NCBI GenBank assembly: GCA_937125135.1
Contig: CAKZLD010000219.1
Coordinates: forward strand, 1 to 54,156
DNA: 54,156 nt
From: an uncultured Ignavibacterium sp.
GTDB taxonomy: Bacteria; Bacteroidota; Ignavibacteria; Ignavibacteriales; Ignavibacteriaceae
Reading direction: 5' to 3'
The position numbers were made by a program, and so were the translations under genes. Shown piece after piece: positions 18,072 to 28,268 of this stretch; position 1 is the first letter of the stretch; every line of letters begins with the position of its first letter. Below the pieces are notes generated by a model. The model searched no databases. It was not told the DNA's origin and worked only from the letters and a program-made list of their open reading frames with translations.

Positions 18072-19318
18072 AAATAATCCAGTAATGATTTCGGTAGAAT
18101 TGATGCAGCAATCTTTTGAGTAATCTGCAAGAGATAATCTTTATTTTGTAAATCAATGATTGATCTGACCACATCAACTCCACTAACTTCTTGATTGATT
18201 GCCTGTAATTCCAACGATTGCTGATTCAACATATTTTCAAAAGAGCTGAACTGATTAACGATGTTGCCTATCTCAGATAATTTTTCCAATACTCTAATAT
18301 TAAACTTATCAACCTCTGCTTTTTGCTCTGCAGTGGGAAGTATTCCGTTTCTCAGATTTCGGATGATGTTCTTTAGTGTATTGAAAATATCTGTTTGTTG
18401 ATTAAGATTGAAATTCACTGTATCGGAATTGCCTTCCGATAATTCTTGAAAATCTAAAAAGAAGTTAATTCTTCGAGCAGGAATCGAGATATTTATTTCT
18501 TTAGGAGTTGAACCATTAACCGATATAAGATAACCTGAGTTAGGATCAAACTCCAGAAGCATCGGTGAAGAGGAAGAATGAATTATATTGTTGCTCGAAT
18601 CCAAAACATTGTAGGTGAATTCATACTTTTGATTAGCAGTCTTTTCATAATTCATTTGAAATTTGTATTGATTTCCAAAACTATCAAAAACATCCTTCTC
18701 AATAGTTTTCACAGAGCCGATGACTGAATTTTTGTCGAATGATCCACTGCCTGAGAGAATTGTTCCAAAAACTTCAATTCCGGTAAGGTTTATCCTTTCA
18801 GTAAGTCCACTTGATATTTTGACATTAACTCTTCCTTTTGAATTTACATTTTGAATTATAGTCTGATTATCCTGCGAATATTTGAATGGTGTATCACTTA
18901 AATCCGTTCCACCGAAAACATATCTGCCATCTGCTTTTGAATTAGCAATGTCCATAATGATTTTAAGTGATTGTTCAAACTGGTCTGCGTAATTATTAAG
19001 GTTTTTCTGTTTTAATGGATCTTCAATATCTGTTAGTTTACCAATGATGTTAAACATTTCTGATTGAATTACTTCAAGTGAAAAAATTGTCTGATTCAGA
19101 AATGACAAACCAGTTTTGATGTTGTTAAGATTGGTATTTATCTGATTCAAAACGTCGTTATTTCTAATTATGATTACTGATTTGCTCGGTGAATCAGATG
19201 GTTTTTCTATTGTACTACCGCTTGCAATTTGTCTTTGCAAAAGACTGATTGAGCTTTTCAAACTGTTAATGCTATTTACATAATGACTTGCGATTGAGGC
19301 TTCTGTAACGCGTGTCAT
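18068..19318 (-). CDS. flgL: Flagellar hook-filament junction protein FlgL
   Basis: Flagellin-like N-terminus (LQRQIASGSTIEKPSDSPS); VDVVRSIIDLQNKDYLLQITQKIAASILPKSLLDYL. Confidence 0.88.
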   Translation of the reverse strand: MTRVTEASIASHYVNSINSLKSSISLLQRQIASGSTIEKPSDSPSKSVIIIRNNDVLNQINTNLNNIKTGLSFLNQTIFSLEVIQSEMFNIIGKLTDIEDPLKQKNLNNYADQFEQSLKIIMDIANSKADGRYVFGGTDLSDTPFKYSQDNQTIIQNVNSKGRVNVKISSGLTERINLTGIEVFGTILSGSGSFDKNSVIGSVKTIEKDVFDSFGNQYKFQMNYEKTANQKYEFTYNVLDSSNNIIHSSSSPMLLEFDPNSGYLISVNGSTPKEINISIPARRINFFLDFQELSEGNSDTVNFNLNQQTDIFNTLKNIIRNLRNGILPTAEQKAEVDKFNIRVLEKLSEIGNIVNQFSSFENMLNQQSLELQAINQEVSGVDVVRSIIDLQNKDYLLQITQKIAASILPKSLLDYL

Positions 19319-20673
19319 ACTAACTCCAGAATTGTTCTAAGTAATTCATCTGCAATTTTTATCAATTTAGCGGATGCTTCATAAGATCTTTGAAATTGCA
19401 AAACGTTTGTCATTTCTTCATCTAAAGAAACACCCGAATTTATTTTTTTCTGTTGTTCAAGTTGCTCAAGAACAAGCTGATTTGCTTCGGATAAATTTTT
19501 GTTCAATAAACCGTCATTGCCAATTTCATTAATAAGAGTTGTGTAAAATTCCATTATCGTTGAATTGTCAATCACTTTCTTATCAACAATATTACTGATT
19601 GATAAAGCCAAATCGCCATTTGCCAAAGTACCATCTGAAGAGATCGCTATTAGATTTGGATTTTTCGCTACCAATTCATTTATTTTCAACACTCCATCTT
19701 TATATTCTTCAAAAAAGTTAAGTCCGGTTTGAGTAGGAGTTGTTTTTGTAAATCCGGTTCTGTGAATTTTATTTACTTCGTTAACTATTGTAGTAACAAT
19801 TCTATCAAGCTTTTGTTTATATGAAGAAACTTTAGAGTTGTAAACGCTATATAAAGCATTCATTTCGCCATCGGTTAAAATAACTGAATTAGTACCGCCT
19901 TTAATTCTCATTGAAAGATTACCATTATCATCAAACATTTCAAATTCTTTGATGTGGTAAGAATCAACGGCAAAAGAGCCACCAATTGAAACATTCACTG
20001 TATTATCAGATTCAGTCGTCACATTGATGTTAACTAATTTGCTCAGTTCGTTTAGTAGTGTATCTCTCTGATCCATCAAATCGTTTATTGTGATTTTATT
20101 AGACTGATTATTTTTTATGTCTTTATTAACCTGATTTATTTGAATTAAAAGTTTGTTAATCGAGCTAATCTTTTCATTGAATTCCAGTTTGATATTTTTT
20201 TTAATATTATTTATAGAATTATTCAGAATATTGACCTTGGATACAAGATTGGTTGCAGCATTTAGCACATTGGTTCTTAACGGATTTGAAGTCGGAGAGG
20301 ATGCAAGTTCACTGAAGCTACTGAAAAATTTGCTGATCATATTTCCTAAGCCCAAATCAGAAGGTTCAGAAAATATTTTCTCGATGTTCGTAATCAGCTC
20401 ACTTTGTCTTTTATTATCGTTGTATTTTGAATTTATAATTCGGGATTGAGATTCAATGAAGTAATCGCGATATCTTTTAACATCCCCAATTTTTACACCG
20501 TTTCCCCAAACTAGTCCTGAGCTCAAATCTGAAATGTCAGAAGAGAAAACAATTTTTTGTCTCGAAAAATTCGGGTTATTGGTGTTGGCAATATTATGGC
20601 TTGTAATGTCCATCGCTCTGCGATATACTGCCAAACTTCTGTTTGCTATGTCGAAAATCTTAGTAACTGGCAT
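19315..20673 (-). CDS. flgK: Flagellar hook-associated protein FlgK
   Basis: FDIANRSLAVYRRAMDITSHNIANTNNPNFSRQ; C-terminal VSLDEEMTNVLQFQRSYEASAKLIKIADELL. Confidence 0.93.
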   Translation of the reverse strand: MPVTKIFDIANRSLAVYRRAMDITSHNIANTNNPNFSRQKIVFSSDISDLSSGLVWGNGVKIGDVKRYRDYFIESQSRIINSKYNDNKRQSELITNIEKIFSEPSDLGLGNMISKFFSSFSELASSPTSNPLRTNVLNAATNLVSKVNILNNSINNIKKNIKLEFNEKISSINKLLIQINQVNKDIKNNQSNKITINDLMDQRDTLLNELSKLVNINVTTESDNTVNVSIGGSFAVDSYHIKEFEMFDDNGNLSMRIKGGTNSVILTDGEMNALYSVYNSKVSSYKQKLDRIVTTIVNEVNKIHRTGFTKTTPTQTGLNFFEEYKDGVLKINELVAKNPNLIAISSDGTLANGDLALSISNIVDKKVIDNSTIMEFYTTLINEIGNDGLLNKNLSEANQLVLEQLEQQKKINSGVSLDEEMTNVLQFQRSYEASAKLIKIADELLRTILELV

Positions 20674-21125
20674 TATGCTTTCTTATCCAAAATTTTTTGA
20701 TTTTTTGAACCATAGAGAGTTACCACAAGATCTTTAATAAATTTCCTTGAATGTTCGATTAAATACATATTTTGAAAATTGTATTTAGTTACTTCTTTAA
20801 TCAGCTCAGCTATTTCATTTCTAAGAAAGATGTATTCCTGCTTTTCTTTTTCATCTTTAATATTCAAAGCTTTGAAAATCAGTTCAGGTAGATTATTCTT
20901 CGTATGATTTTTATTATCACCTATCAGCGACTTAATAATTTTTGTTCTATCCTTTTCGATATTTCTAATATCAGAAAGAATTTTCTGATGCATATCTATT
21001 GTTTCCTGATAGTTTTCATATTGCTGATTTACAATAGATTTTTGCATAAGCTTCAAACTTTCAAGAAGTTCTGAAAGCTTATTTTTCTGAGTAACCATTA
21101 ACTCAATAAGTTTTGTGTAAGTCAT
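20673..21125 (-). CDS. flgN: FlgN-like flagellar chaperone
   Basis: Helical 150-aa protein immediately upstream of flgK. Confidence 0.6.
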   Translation of the reverse strand: MTYTKLIELMVTQKNKLSELLESLKLMQKSIVNQQYENYQETIDMHQKILSDIRNIEKDRTKIIKSLIGDNKNHTKNNLPELIFKALNIKDEKEKQEYIFLRNEIAELIKEVTKYNFQNMYLIEHSRKFIKDLVVTLYGSKNQKILDKKA

Positions 21126-21937
21126 AAGTTTCTTTCAAAATGATTTAAGTAACCAATTACTCTACTTACATAAGCTCGGGTTTCTGAAAAAGGTGGAATG
21201 CCATTGTATTTATCAACATTTCCGGGACCTGCGTTGTAACCTGCTAATGCGAGCTGAAGATTGCCATTATATTTCTCAAGTAATTCTGCCAGATATTTTG
21301 TTCCACCGAAAATATTTTCTTTTGGATTCCAAATATTCCGAACACCAAGGTATTCAGCTGTCGAATCTAATAACTGCATTAGTCCTTTTGCATTTGCAGA
21401 AGATACTGCATCTTCCTTGCCAGCAGATTCAGCGAGGATTACAGATTTTATCAAATTTTTATCTACTCCAAATCTGTTAGATGCTTCTTCAATTATTGAT
21501 TCGTATCTGCTCACACGATTAATTGATTCATTTGTTGGAGCGATCGCATTCATTTCGCTTATCTGATCATTATATCTTATTTTACGTGTAGTTGGTCTAA
21601 TTCTTATCTCTCCAAAATTGAAATTATTCGGTAAATCTTCGCCTGTTAATTTTTTGTAAATCATATTTGCAATACCTAATCCTCTTCCTTCCGACATTTT
21701 ATTTGCAATTTCGAAATGGAAAATTGACTCAAAAGAATCACCGCCATAGCTTTCACTTCCAAACATACCTTCTGTTGTTTGAGACATACTTTTTAGCATC
21801 AAAGAAGTAAGTAAACTTTCAAATTGCTTTGAAGCATCTGCTAATTTTTGTTTTTCAGCTTCAGTTCTAAATGTGTTTGACTGAATTTCTGAAAAGTGCT
21901 TTTGTGGATTAGTTATTTTTAATTCAACTCCGTTCAT
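21122..21937 (-). CDS. flgJ: FlgJ-type rod-binding protein fused to SLT lytic transglycosylase
   Basis: N-term [18 protein letters not shown]...[13 protein letters not shown]-term [38 protein letters not shown]. Confidence 0.9.
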   Translation of the reverse strand: MNGVELKITNPQKHFSEIQSNTFRTEAEKQKLADASKQFESLLTSLMLKSMSQTTEGMFGSESYGGDSFESIFHFEIANKMSEGRGLGIANMIYKKLTGEDLPNNFNFGEIRIRPTTRKIRYNDQISEMNAIAPTNESINRVSRYESIIEEASNRFGVDKNLIKSVILAESAGKEDAVSSANAKGLMQLLDSTAEYLGVRNIWNPKENIFGGTKYLAELLEKYNGNLQLALAGYNAGPGNVDKYNGIPPFSETRAYVSRVIGYLNHFERNL

Positions 21938-21951
21938 ATCAAATAAAATTT

Positions 21952-23046
21952 TTACATTATTACTAATTCGGCAACCAATGCACCAGCTTCTTTAAGTGCC
22001 TGGAAAATTGCTATAATATCTTTCGGTGAAACTTTCAACGAATTTAGTGCTGCAGCTACTTCCTGAACATTTGAAGCGCCTTGAATAGCAACAGTATTTG
22101 TTGAATCCTGATTAACAAATGGTATTGCATTATTTACAATAGCAGTAGTACCACTTGAGAACGCACCCGGCTGAGAGATGATCGGATAATTTCTGATAGT
22201 AATATTCAGACTTCCATGTGTAATGCTCACTGGTTTTATCTGAACATTATTACCTGAGACTATCGTTCCCGTTCTTTCATTGAGAATAACTTTAGCTACG
22301 TAATCTGTTTGAACAGGAAGAGATTCCAATTCGGATAAAAATCCAATTACATCATTACTTCTATCTGCAGGTATTCTTACTTTAATTTCTGATGCATCTA
22401 CTGCAGTTGCAGTGTTCTCTCCAAATCGTGTATTTATAGTTCTCATTATGTTGTTAGAAGTGGTTATATCAGGCATTTTCAAAAACAGACTTAATTGATT
22501 GTTTGTAAAAGTATTCTGAGGTATTTCATTTTTGAGAACACCACCCAATGGAACTCTTCCGGTCAATGCATGATTTTTAGCTATTCGATTTCCTGTGTAT
22601 GTATTAAAATCATATCCACCAATTGAAATCGGACCTTGAGCAAAAGCGTACACTTCACCATCCATAGCTGAAAGAGGAGTCATTAGTAATGTGCCGCCTA
22701 ATAAACTTGAAGCATCACCTAAAGATGAAACAATTACATCAAACTTAAATCCCGGCTTAAAATTGTGTTGAAGATTTGCAGTAACCATTACAGCAGCAAC
22801 ATTTCTTGTTCTAACATCAGTTTGAGGAACGGTAATACCAAATCGTTTGAGCATACTTGTAATGGATTGCATAGTGAATTGTGTTCTGTAACTGTCTCCT
22901 GTACCAGCCAGACCAACAACAATTCCATATCCGATAACTTGTTCTGTATGATCGCTGTTCAGGTATGCAATGTCCTTAATTCTTTGCGCCAACATTATAT
23001 TGCAAAGAATGAGAACTAAAACGAGTGTTAAAAATAATTTTTTCAT
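21952..23046 (-). CDS. flgI: Flagellar P-ring protein FlgI
   Basis: [31 protein letters not shown] ... [10 protein letters not shown]. Confidence 0.96.
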   Translation of the reverse strand: MKKLFLTLVLVLILCNIMLAQRIKDIAYLNSDHTEQVIGYGIVVGLAGTGDSYRTQFTMQSITSMLKRFGITVPQTDVRTRNVAAVMVTANLQHNFKPGFKFDVIVSSLGDASSLLGGTLLMTPLSAMDGEVYAFAQGPISIGGYDFNTYTGNRIAKNHALTGRVPLGGVLKNEIPQNTFTNNQLSLFLKMPDITTSNNIMRTINTRFGENTATAVDASEIKVRIPADRSNDVIGFLSELESLPVQTDYVAKVILNERTGTIVSGNNVQIKPVSITHGSLNITIRNYPIISQPGAFSSGTTAIVNNAIPFVNQDSTNTVAIQGASNVQEVAAALNSLKVSPKDIIAIFQALKEAGALVAELVIM

Positions 23047-23054
23047 TTTTACAC

Positions 23055-23624
23055 CTAGAATAAAAATCTAAAGAAACGAGTCAATAAACCGGGCGTTTGA
23101 GCTCCGCTAACAATTCCACTTCCTTCAAAAGTGATTTCAGCATTAGAAATATTGTATGAGAGTACTGAGTTATCAGATCGAACATCGGAAGTTCGCACAA
23201 TTCCTTTAATGGTTATTAACTGCTCTTCATCGTTAATGACGATTTTTTTGCTACCACTTATAAGAAGATTTCCGTTTGCAAGGACAGAATCAATCGTAGC
23301 ACTAATTTTAGTTTGTATTACTCCTGATGTTTTAGTTGATCCTGAGCCTTTGAATTCATTTCCATTTCCAACGGTTGCATCTCCACCCGGTAGTGATTTA
23401 CCATTAAAATTACCGGATAGGTTAACTGACATATCAGTCTGCCTTCCACTTTTGGTTTCAGCATTATTTGATGCAATTGATGATTCGACAACAATAATTG
23501 TAATCGCATCTCCGACTCTTGCAGCTTTCTGATCTGAGAAAAGTGAATAACTTGCATTCTTTCTCATCTCTTGTGAGCAGACTGTTATTGTAAATACTGT
23601 GAGCATTAAAATTATTTTTTTCAT
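23055..23624 (-). CDS. flgH: Flagellar L-ring protein FlgH
   Basis: SYSLFSDQKAARVGDAITIIVVESSIASNNAETKSG ... SDNSVLSYNISNAEITFEGSG. Confidence 0.93.
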   Translation of the reverse strand: MKKIILMLTVFTITVCSQEMRKNASYSLFSDQKAARVGDAITIIVVESSIASNNAETKSGRQTDMSVNLSGNFNGKSLPGGDATVGNGNEFKGSGSTKTSGVIQTKISATIDSVLANGNLLISGSKKIVINDEEQLITIKGIVRTSDVRSDNSVLSYNISNAEITFEGSGIVSGAQTPGLLTRFFRFLF

Positions 23625-23627
23625 ATT

Positions 23628-24278
23628 CTACTCGACTAATACTTTTTGTGAACTTATAACTTTTGCTTTTAATAACTCATTATTCTCAGCTAAAACGTCA
23701 ATAATTTCTCCGATCTTTCCATTCTGTCTGGCAATTCCCTGATAAGAAATTCTAACTGATCCTTTTTGAACCTCAAGAAAAATTTTTTCACCAGATTTTA
23801 TAACAGGTAATTCTTCGATAATTTCATAAACCAAAGCTTCTCCTTTTCTTATTGTGAATCTGGATTTGTAGTTCTGATATTCGATTTCCTGTTCGACTAA
23901 AGTTCCTCGAAGTTTACTTACTTCTACTAATTGATAATTGAAATCATCACTGCTTAGAATCTTATTGAATGGAATATCTTTTTTAGCAATCAAAACATTT
24001 TTGAACAATTTTACTCTCAGACGAATCACTGAATTAACATTCTTATCGTGAGTTGAAAGCACCGGCAAAAAAACTACATCAGATTTTTGAATTATTGATT
24101 TGGAATAATCAATCTTTATCTGCTCGAGATTAACCTTACTTATTAACTGATAATCTACTTTCTCATAATCTGAAAAATGTGATTTCAGATAATTCTGAAT
24201 CTGATCTTCAGTAATCTGTGAGAATAAGAAAGTATTAAACAATATCATTAATAATAAGATCATCATTTGATTAACCAC
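23628..24278 (-). CDS. flgA: Flagellar P-ring assembly chaperone FlgA
   Basis: SAF-like C-terminus (PVIKSGEKIFLEVQKGSVRISYQGIARQNGKIGEIIDV); position between flgG and flgH. Confidence 0.85.
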   Translation of the reverse strand: MVNQMMILLLMILFNTFLFSQITEDQIQNYLKSHFSDYEKVDYQLISKVNLEQIKIDYSKSIIQKSDVVFLPVLSTHDKNVNSVIRLRVKLFKNVLIAKKDIPFNKILSSDDFNYQLVEVSKLRGTLVEQEIEYQNYKSRFTIRKGEALVYEIIEELPVIKSGEKIFLEVQKGSVRISYQGIARQNGKIGEIIDVLAENNELLKAKVISSQKVLVE

Positions 24279-25071
24279 GCTTTAAATTGTTAGCCATTGT
24301 CATCATTTCTTCCACAGTTTTAACAGTCTTGCTGTTTATTTCATAGGCTCGCTGAGCAGTAATCATCGAAATCATTTCTTCTACCACATCAACATTTGAA
24401 GTTTCAAGGTATCCTTGTTGAATTTCTCCGAAACCATCAGTTCCGGGATTTCCAAAAATGGGCGCACCACTCGCCTGAGTTTCAACGTAGAGGTTATTTC
24501 CGATTGGATTCAAGCCAGCCGGATTAACGAATTTGACCAACTGAATATTCAATGTGGCAACAGACGATCCATCGCTTTCCATAATATCTATTACACCATC
24601 AGGAGAGATATTCAGACCCGTTGCACCATCAGTTAATTGAATGTCTGGATATAAGGCAAATCCGCTGCTATTAACCAGTACACCATCAGCATTTAATTTA
24701 AATGAGCCATCTCTTGTGTAAGCATATGTTCCATCCGGTCTCCTTACTTGAAAGAAACCTTCGCCTTGAATAGCTAAATCAAACAAATTATTTGTCTGAA
24801 CGAGTCCACCTTGTTCAAAAATCTTCTGAGATGAGCTTGGTTTAACTCCGTTACCAATACTTACATTTTCAGTTCCGACTTCTCTTATTCCGGGAGCGGT
24901 GGTGTTAATCGGATTAACAGAAACACGCTGATACATCAAATCTTGAAACTCAGGTTTATTACGCTTAAAAGCTGTTGTATTCATATTTGCAATATTGTTT
25001 GCAATAACTTCAATGTTCAGCTGTTGAGCGTACATTCCTGATGCTGCTGTTCTTAATGCTCTTGTACTCAT
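24271..25071 (-). CDS. flgG: Flagellar distal rod protein FlgG
   Basis: MSTRALRTAASGMYAQQLNIEVIANNIANMNTTAFKRN ... SNVDVVEEMISMITAQRAYEINSKTV. Confidence 0.96.
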   Translation of the reverse strand: MSTRALRTAASGMYAQQLNIEVIANNIANMNTTAFKRNKPEFQDLMYQRVSVNPINTTAPGIREVGTENVSIGNGVKPSSSQKIFEQGGLVQTNNLFDLAIQGEGFFQVRRPDGTYAYTRDGSFKLNADGVLVNSSGFALYPDIQLTDGATGLNISPDGVIDIMESDGSSVATLNIQLVKFVNPAGLNPIGNNLYVETQASGAPIFGNPGTDGFGEIQQGYLETSNVDVVEEMISMITAQRAYEINSKTVKTVEEMMTMANNLKRG

Positions 25072-25080
25072 ATTTTACTC

Positions 25081-25788
25081 CTAAACTTTTCCTATTTCAT
25101 TTGCTTTTTGGATTGAATCATCAAGAGATTGAACAATTTTATAAGAAGTTTCATAGTCTTTTGAAACTCTGATCATATTTTCCATTTCTTCAATTGGGTT
25201 CACATTCGATTCTTCAAGATATCCTTGAATGATTCTGTAATTACTCTGTGTATTGTCTAAATCAATTTCTGAAAAATCAAAATATTTTAATCCTAAATTT
25301 CCTAACTGATTTTGTTTATCCGAATTCTGTGCAATTAATAATGTATCTATAATTTCCTCACCGACTCTGATTTCTCCTTCTTCATTGATCGAAATAGATT
25401 GTTCCCTATCTACAATGTATTTAAGTAAATTAATTTCTCCGTTTCTACCAAGTACTTTTTGTCCTTTTTGATTAACAAGAAATCCATCCTCTGAAATCAG
25501 AAAACTACCGTTTCTGGTTAATTCATACTGCCCTTCGGAATGACACACAAAATATCCTTCACCCTGAATTGCAAGATTCAATGGATTGCCGGTTTGCGAA
25601 AGGTTTCCCTGACTTAAATCAATTGGAGTTTTTATTTCAGCAGTTCCGTATTGATTAAGAATTTCGACAAAGATTCCGTCTCTTTTGTATCCGATAGTGT
25701 TAATGTTTGCAAGATTGTTTGATATCCTTTCGAGGTTTCTCATATGGTTATTCAAACTTCTTGCAGCATGATAAATTCCTTTAATCAT
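25081..25788 (-). CDS. flgF: Flagellar proximal rod protein FlgF
   Basis: IYHAARSLNNHMRNLERISNNLANINTIGYKRDG ... SNVNPIEEMENMIRVSKDYE. Confidence 0.88.
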   Translation of the reverse strand: MIKGIYHAARSLNNHMRNLERISNNLANINTIGYKRDGIFVEILNQYGTAEIKTPIDLSQGNLSQTGNPLNLAIQGEGYFVCHSEGQYELTRNGSFLISEDGFLVNQKGQKVLGRNGEINLLKYIVDREQSISINEEGEIRVGEEIIDTLLIAQNSDKQNQLGNLGLKYFDFSEIDLDNTQSNYRIIQGYLEESNVNPIEEMENMIRVSKDYETSYKIVQSLDDSIQKANEIGKV

Positions 25789-25796
25789 TTTGCACC

Positions 25797-26096
25797 TTAT
25801 TTTAACGAATTGATTCTTGCTGCCAGTAATAGTTCACCAACAGGTAATCTTTTCTCTCTGGCAGTTTGATAAATTAATTTTTGATCAATGTTATTTATGT
25901 TCTTAATATTAACTGCAATTGATTTTTTTCTTTTGAATGATTTTTTATTTGAAATCAGTTTTTCTTCCCGCAACAACTGGATTTTTTTTGCCTCGTCTTC
26001 GGAAAAATCAGAATTAGTTTTATTCAATGATTTAAATCCAATAATTGTTGCAACTACTGAGATAGAGCCAATTATTATTAATATAACATCTATCAT
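25797..26096 (-). CDS. Uncharacterised 99-aa single-TM protein in flagellar operon
   Basis: N-terminal TM helix; basic linker; C-term YQTAREKRLPVGELLLAARI. Confidence 0.65.
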   Translation of the reverse strand: MIDVILIIIGSISVVATIIGFKSLNKTNSDFSEDEAKKIQLLREEKLISNKKSFKRKKSIAVNIKNINNIDQKLIYQTAREKRLPVGELLLAARINSLK

Positions 26097-27379
26097 GCTC
26101 TCACCTTTCTTATCAATGGGAATGAAAATACTAACGTGCTTCCTGAAGAATTTTTAGAATCAATAAAGAATTCACCTTCGTGTTTTTCCATCAAAGATTT
26201 AAGGATGTTTATTCCAATCTGATTCTCTTTTATGTTTTCAAAATCAAGAGATTTGGTAAAAATCATTTTAACAGTAATGCTTTGTTTAGAGTATCTGGAT
26301 TGAATTATTATCCCGCCATTATTTTCTGTTAGAGGATTGACAAGACTAAATCCGTTAATTAAAATCTGATTAAGATAATTTGTGCAACTAAGGACAGTTG
26401 GAATATTTTCTTCAAGATCAAGAACCATTTCACAGTTTTCAGCAAGTAGTGCCGGTTGAATCAATTTGTTAAATTCAATTATGCTTTCGTTGATAGAGCA
26501 AGGACTAATTTTGGGATTAGAGTTGTTGATATTTATGAATTTAACTAATCTATCAAGAATCTGTTTTATATCATAAACTTTCTTTTTAATAATGTCAAGA
26601 TTTTCATCTTGAGAAACCGGGATTTCATGTCTTATCAAATCTGCATAAGTTAAAATCACCTGAATTGGAGATGAAATTTCTTCAAGACTTCTATAAGTAA
26701 GCTCACCGAGAGCTGCAAACCTGAAGTCATTTTCTAATTTTGATTGCAGTGTATGTAATTGTGAATAAACGTTATTTAGTTCAAGTCGGTTGAGATCATT
26801 TTGTATTCTTTGAAAAGTTAAATTCAAAATTGTAAGAAGATATCTTACTTCTTTACGATTAACATCATTTTGAGATAATCTTGTGAAAGAGAAGAAAAGA
26901 GCTTTAAACTTTAATTGATTATAAATTGGAACAATCAAACAATTCTCATAACCCGAATCAATTTCATTAAGTATAATTTGCGGTTGCCTTGATTCTGCAA
27001 TCCATTCGATAATTCCGCTATTAACACTCTTCTTGATAAACAAAGAAATGGTAGGATCACAATTGGAATTTATGGCAAACAGATTAGATGTTTTTTCATT
27101 GAGAACAAAAATCTCCGGTGAGAAAAAGTATTTCAATGAAGCAACTGTATTATTAAATTCCTTTAAAACCTCGAGAGTATTTTTAAGGGTAAGAATTTTT
27201 TCGGAAAAACTTAATATGTTCTCAAGGGAAACAACGCTATTGTATTTTTCAGTAAAAATATTTTCAGAATTATCATTCTGATTTTTACTGAATTGCTTTA
27301 CAATTTCTTTACGATCTAAAATGGGTAAAGAAAGAGTAAAAGGATAATACTGCTGTTTATTTTGTTTGATTACTCTCAA
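26093..27379 (-). CDS. Degenerate (pseudo) histidine kinase
   Basis: DHp-like FAALGELTYRSLEEISSPIQVILTYADLI with Glu where the phospho-acceptor His is expected; C-term GINILKSLMEKHEGEFFIDS..GSTLVFSFPL but no DxGxG. Confidence 0.7.
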   Translation of the reverse strand: MRVIKQNKQQYYPFTLSLPILDRKEIVKQFSKNQNDNSENIFTEKYNSVVSLENILSFSEKILTLKNTLEVLKEFNNTVASLKYFFSPEIFVLNEKTSNLFAINSNCDPTISLFIKKSVNSGIIEWIAESRQPQIILNEIDSGYENCLIVPIYNQLKFKALFFSFTRLSQNDVNRKEVRYLLTILNLTFQRIQNDLNRLELNNVYSQLHTLQSKLENDFRFAALGELTYRSLEEISSPIQVILTYADLIRHEIPVSQDENLDIIKKKVYDIKQILDRLVKFININNSNPKISPCSINESIIEFNKLIQPALLAENCEMVLDLEENIPTVLSCTNYLNQILINGFSLVNPLTENNGGIIIQSRYSKQSITVKMIFTKSLDFENIKENQIGINILKSLMEKHEGEFFIDSKNSSGSTLVFSFPLIRKVRA

Positions 27380-28260
27380 CTTAAAAACCTCACAAATTCC
27401 ATTTGTTCCCAGAATAAATCTTTGTAATTAGTTGAAAACTTTTCCGCATCAAGTTCTTTTTCGAACTTGAATTTGTTGAAAGTCAGCTCGTCTAATTTTA
27501 CACCTCTATCAAGATACAATTCGCCAATCTTCAATGCTTCAGTCATAAAATCTGCAAGATTTATGATTGAAGACATTGTTGGGCTTGACTGTGACTGTGA
27601 AGGATAATGATGATAAAGGACTGGTTCAACAATTTCATTCGGGAAATTCCATTTATCAAGGAGAATACTACCGACCTCCTCGTGAGTAATACCATTTACT
27701 TCGATTTCAGCTTCTTTAAGAGTTAATCTTTCTGTCTGCATAAGATCTACAACTCTGACAAAACTCGAGTGCATATACCTGTGAATAATCGAAAGACCGA
27801 TATCGTGCAAGAAGCCACAAATAAATGCTTCACCAGTGTTTTGAAGCCCAATATCTTTTGCAATTTTTTTAGCTGCAGAACCGACCATATAAGAATGTAA
27901 TAAAAAGTCTTTTTGTGATAGATATTTATCTGTCTTGTTTCTCAAAGCATCCGAGATTGAAATAGCTGCAACGATATTTTTTAATTCTTTAAATCCAATG
28001 ACAAGAATTGCAAAATCGATAGTAGTTACTTTTCTCTGTAAGCCATACATCGGAGAGTTTGCAACTGTAAGTATTTTAGTAATAAGTGCCTGATCGTGAC
28101 TTACAAGTTTATTCAATTCCATTGCATTAGTTCTTGGATTATCCAAAGCTTTTATCAATTCAAATACAACTTTGGGAATCACGTTCAGGTTGAAAACATT
28201 ATTGATAATTTTTAATGTTCTTTCTCTTTTTTGTTGTGATGTAAGTTCTGTGCTTAGCAT
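27376..28260 (-). CDS. HDOD domain protein, copy 2
   Basis: LVSHDQALITKILTVANSPMYGL; GFLHDIGLSIIHRYM. Confidence 0.92.
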   Translation of the reverse strand: MLSTELTSQQKRERTLKIINNVFNLNVIPKVVFELIKALDNPRTNAMELNKLVSHDQALITKILTVANSPMYGLQRKVTTIDFAILVIGFKELKNIVAAISISDALRNKTDKYLSQKDFLLHSYMVGSAAKKIAKDIGLQNTGEAFICGFLHDIGLSIIHRYMHSSFVRVVDLMQTERLTLKEAEIEVNGITHEEVGSILLDKWNFPNEIVEPVLYHHYPSQSQSSPTMSSIINLADFMTEALKIGELYLDRGVKLDELTFNKFKFEKELDAEKFSTNYKDLFWEQMEFVRFLS

Positions 28261-28268
28261 ATGATTTC

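Noticed and set aside
23131-23532. Plus-strand 133-aa ORF opposite flgH
   Set aside because: Antisense shadow; composition typical of reversed codon frames
23599-23624. FlgH lipobox
   Set aside because: TITVCS has Val at -1 and deviates from the canonical lipobox, so lipoprotein processing cannot be asserted
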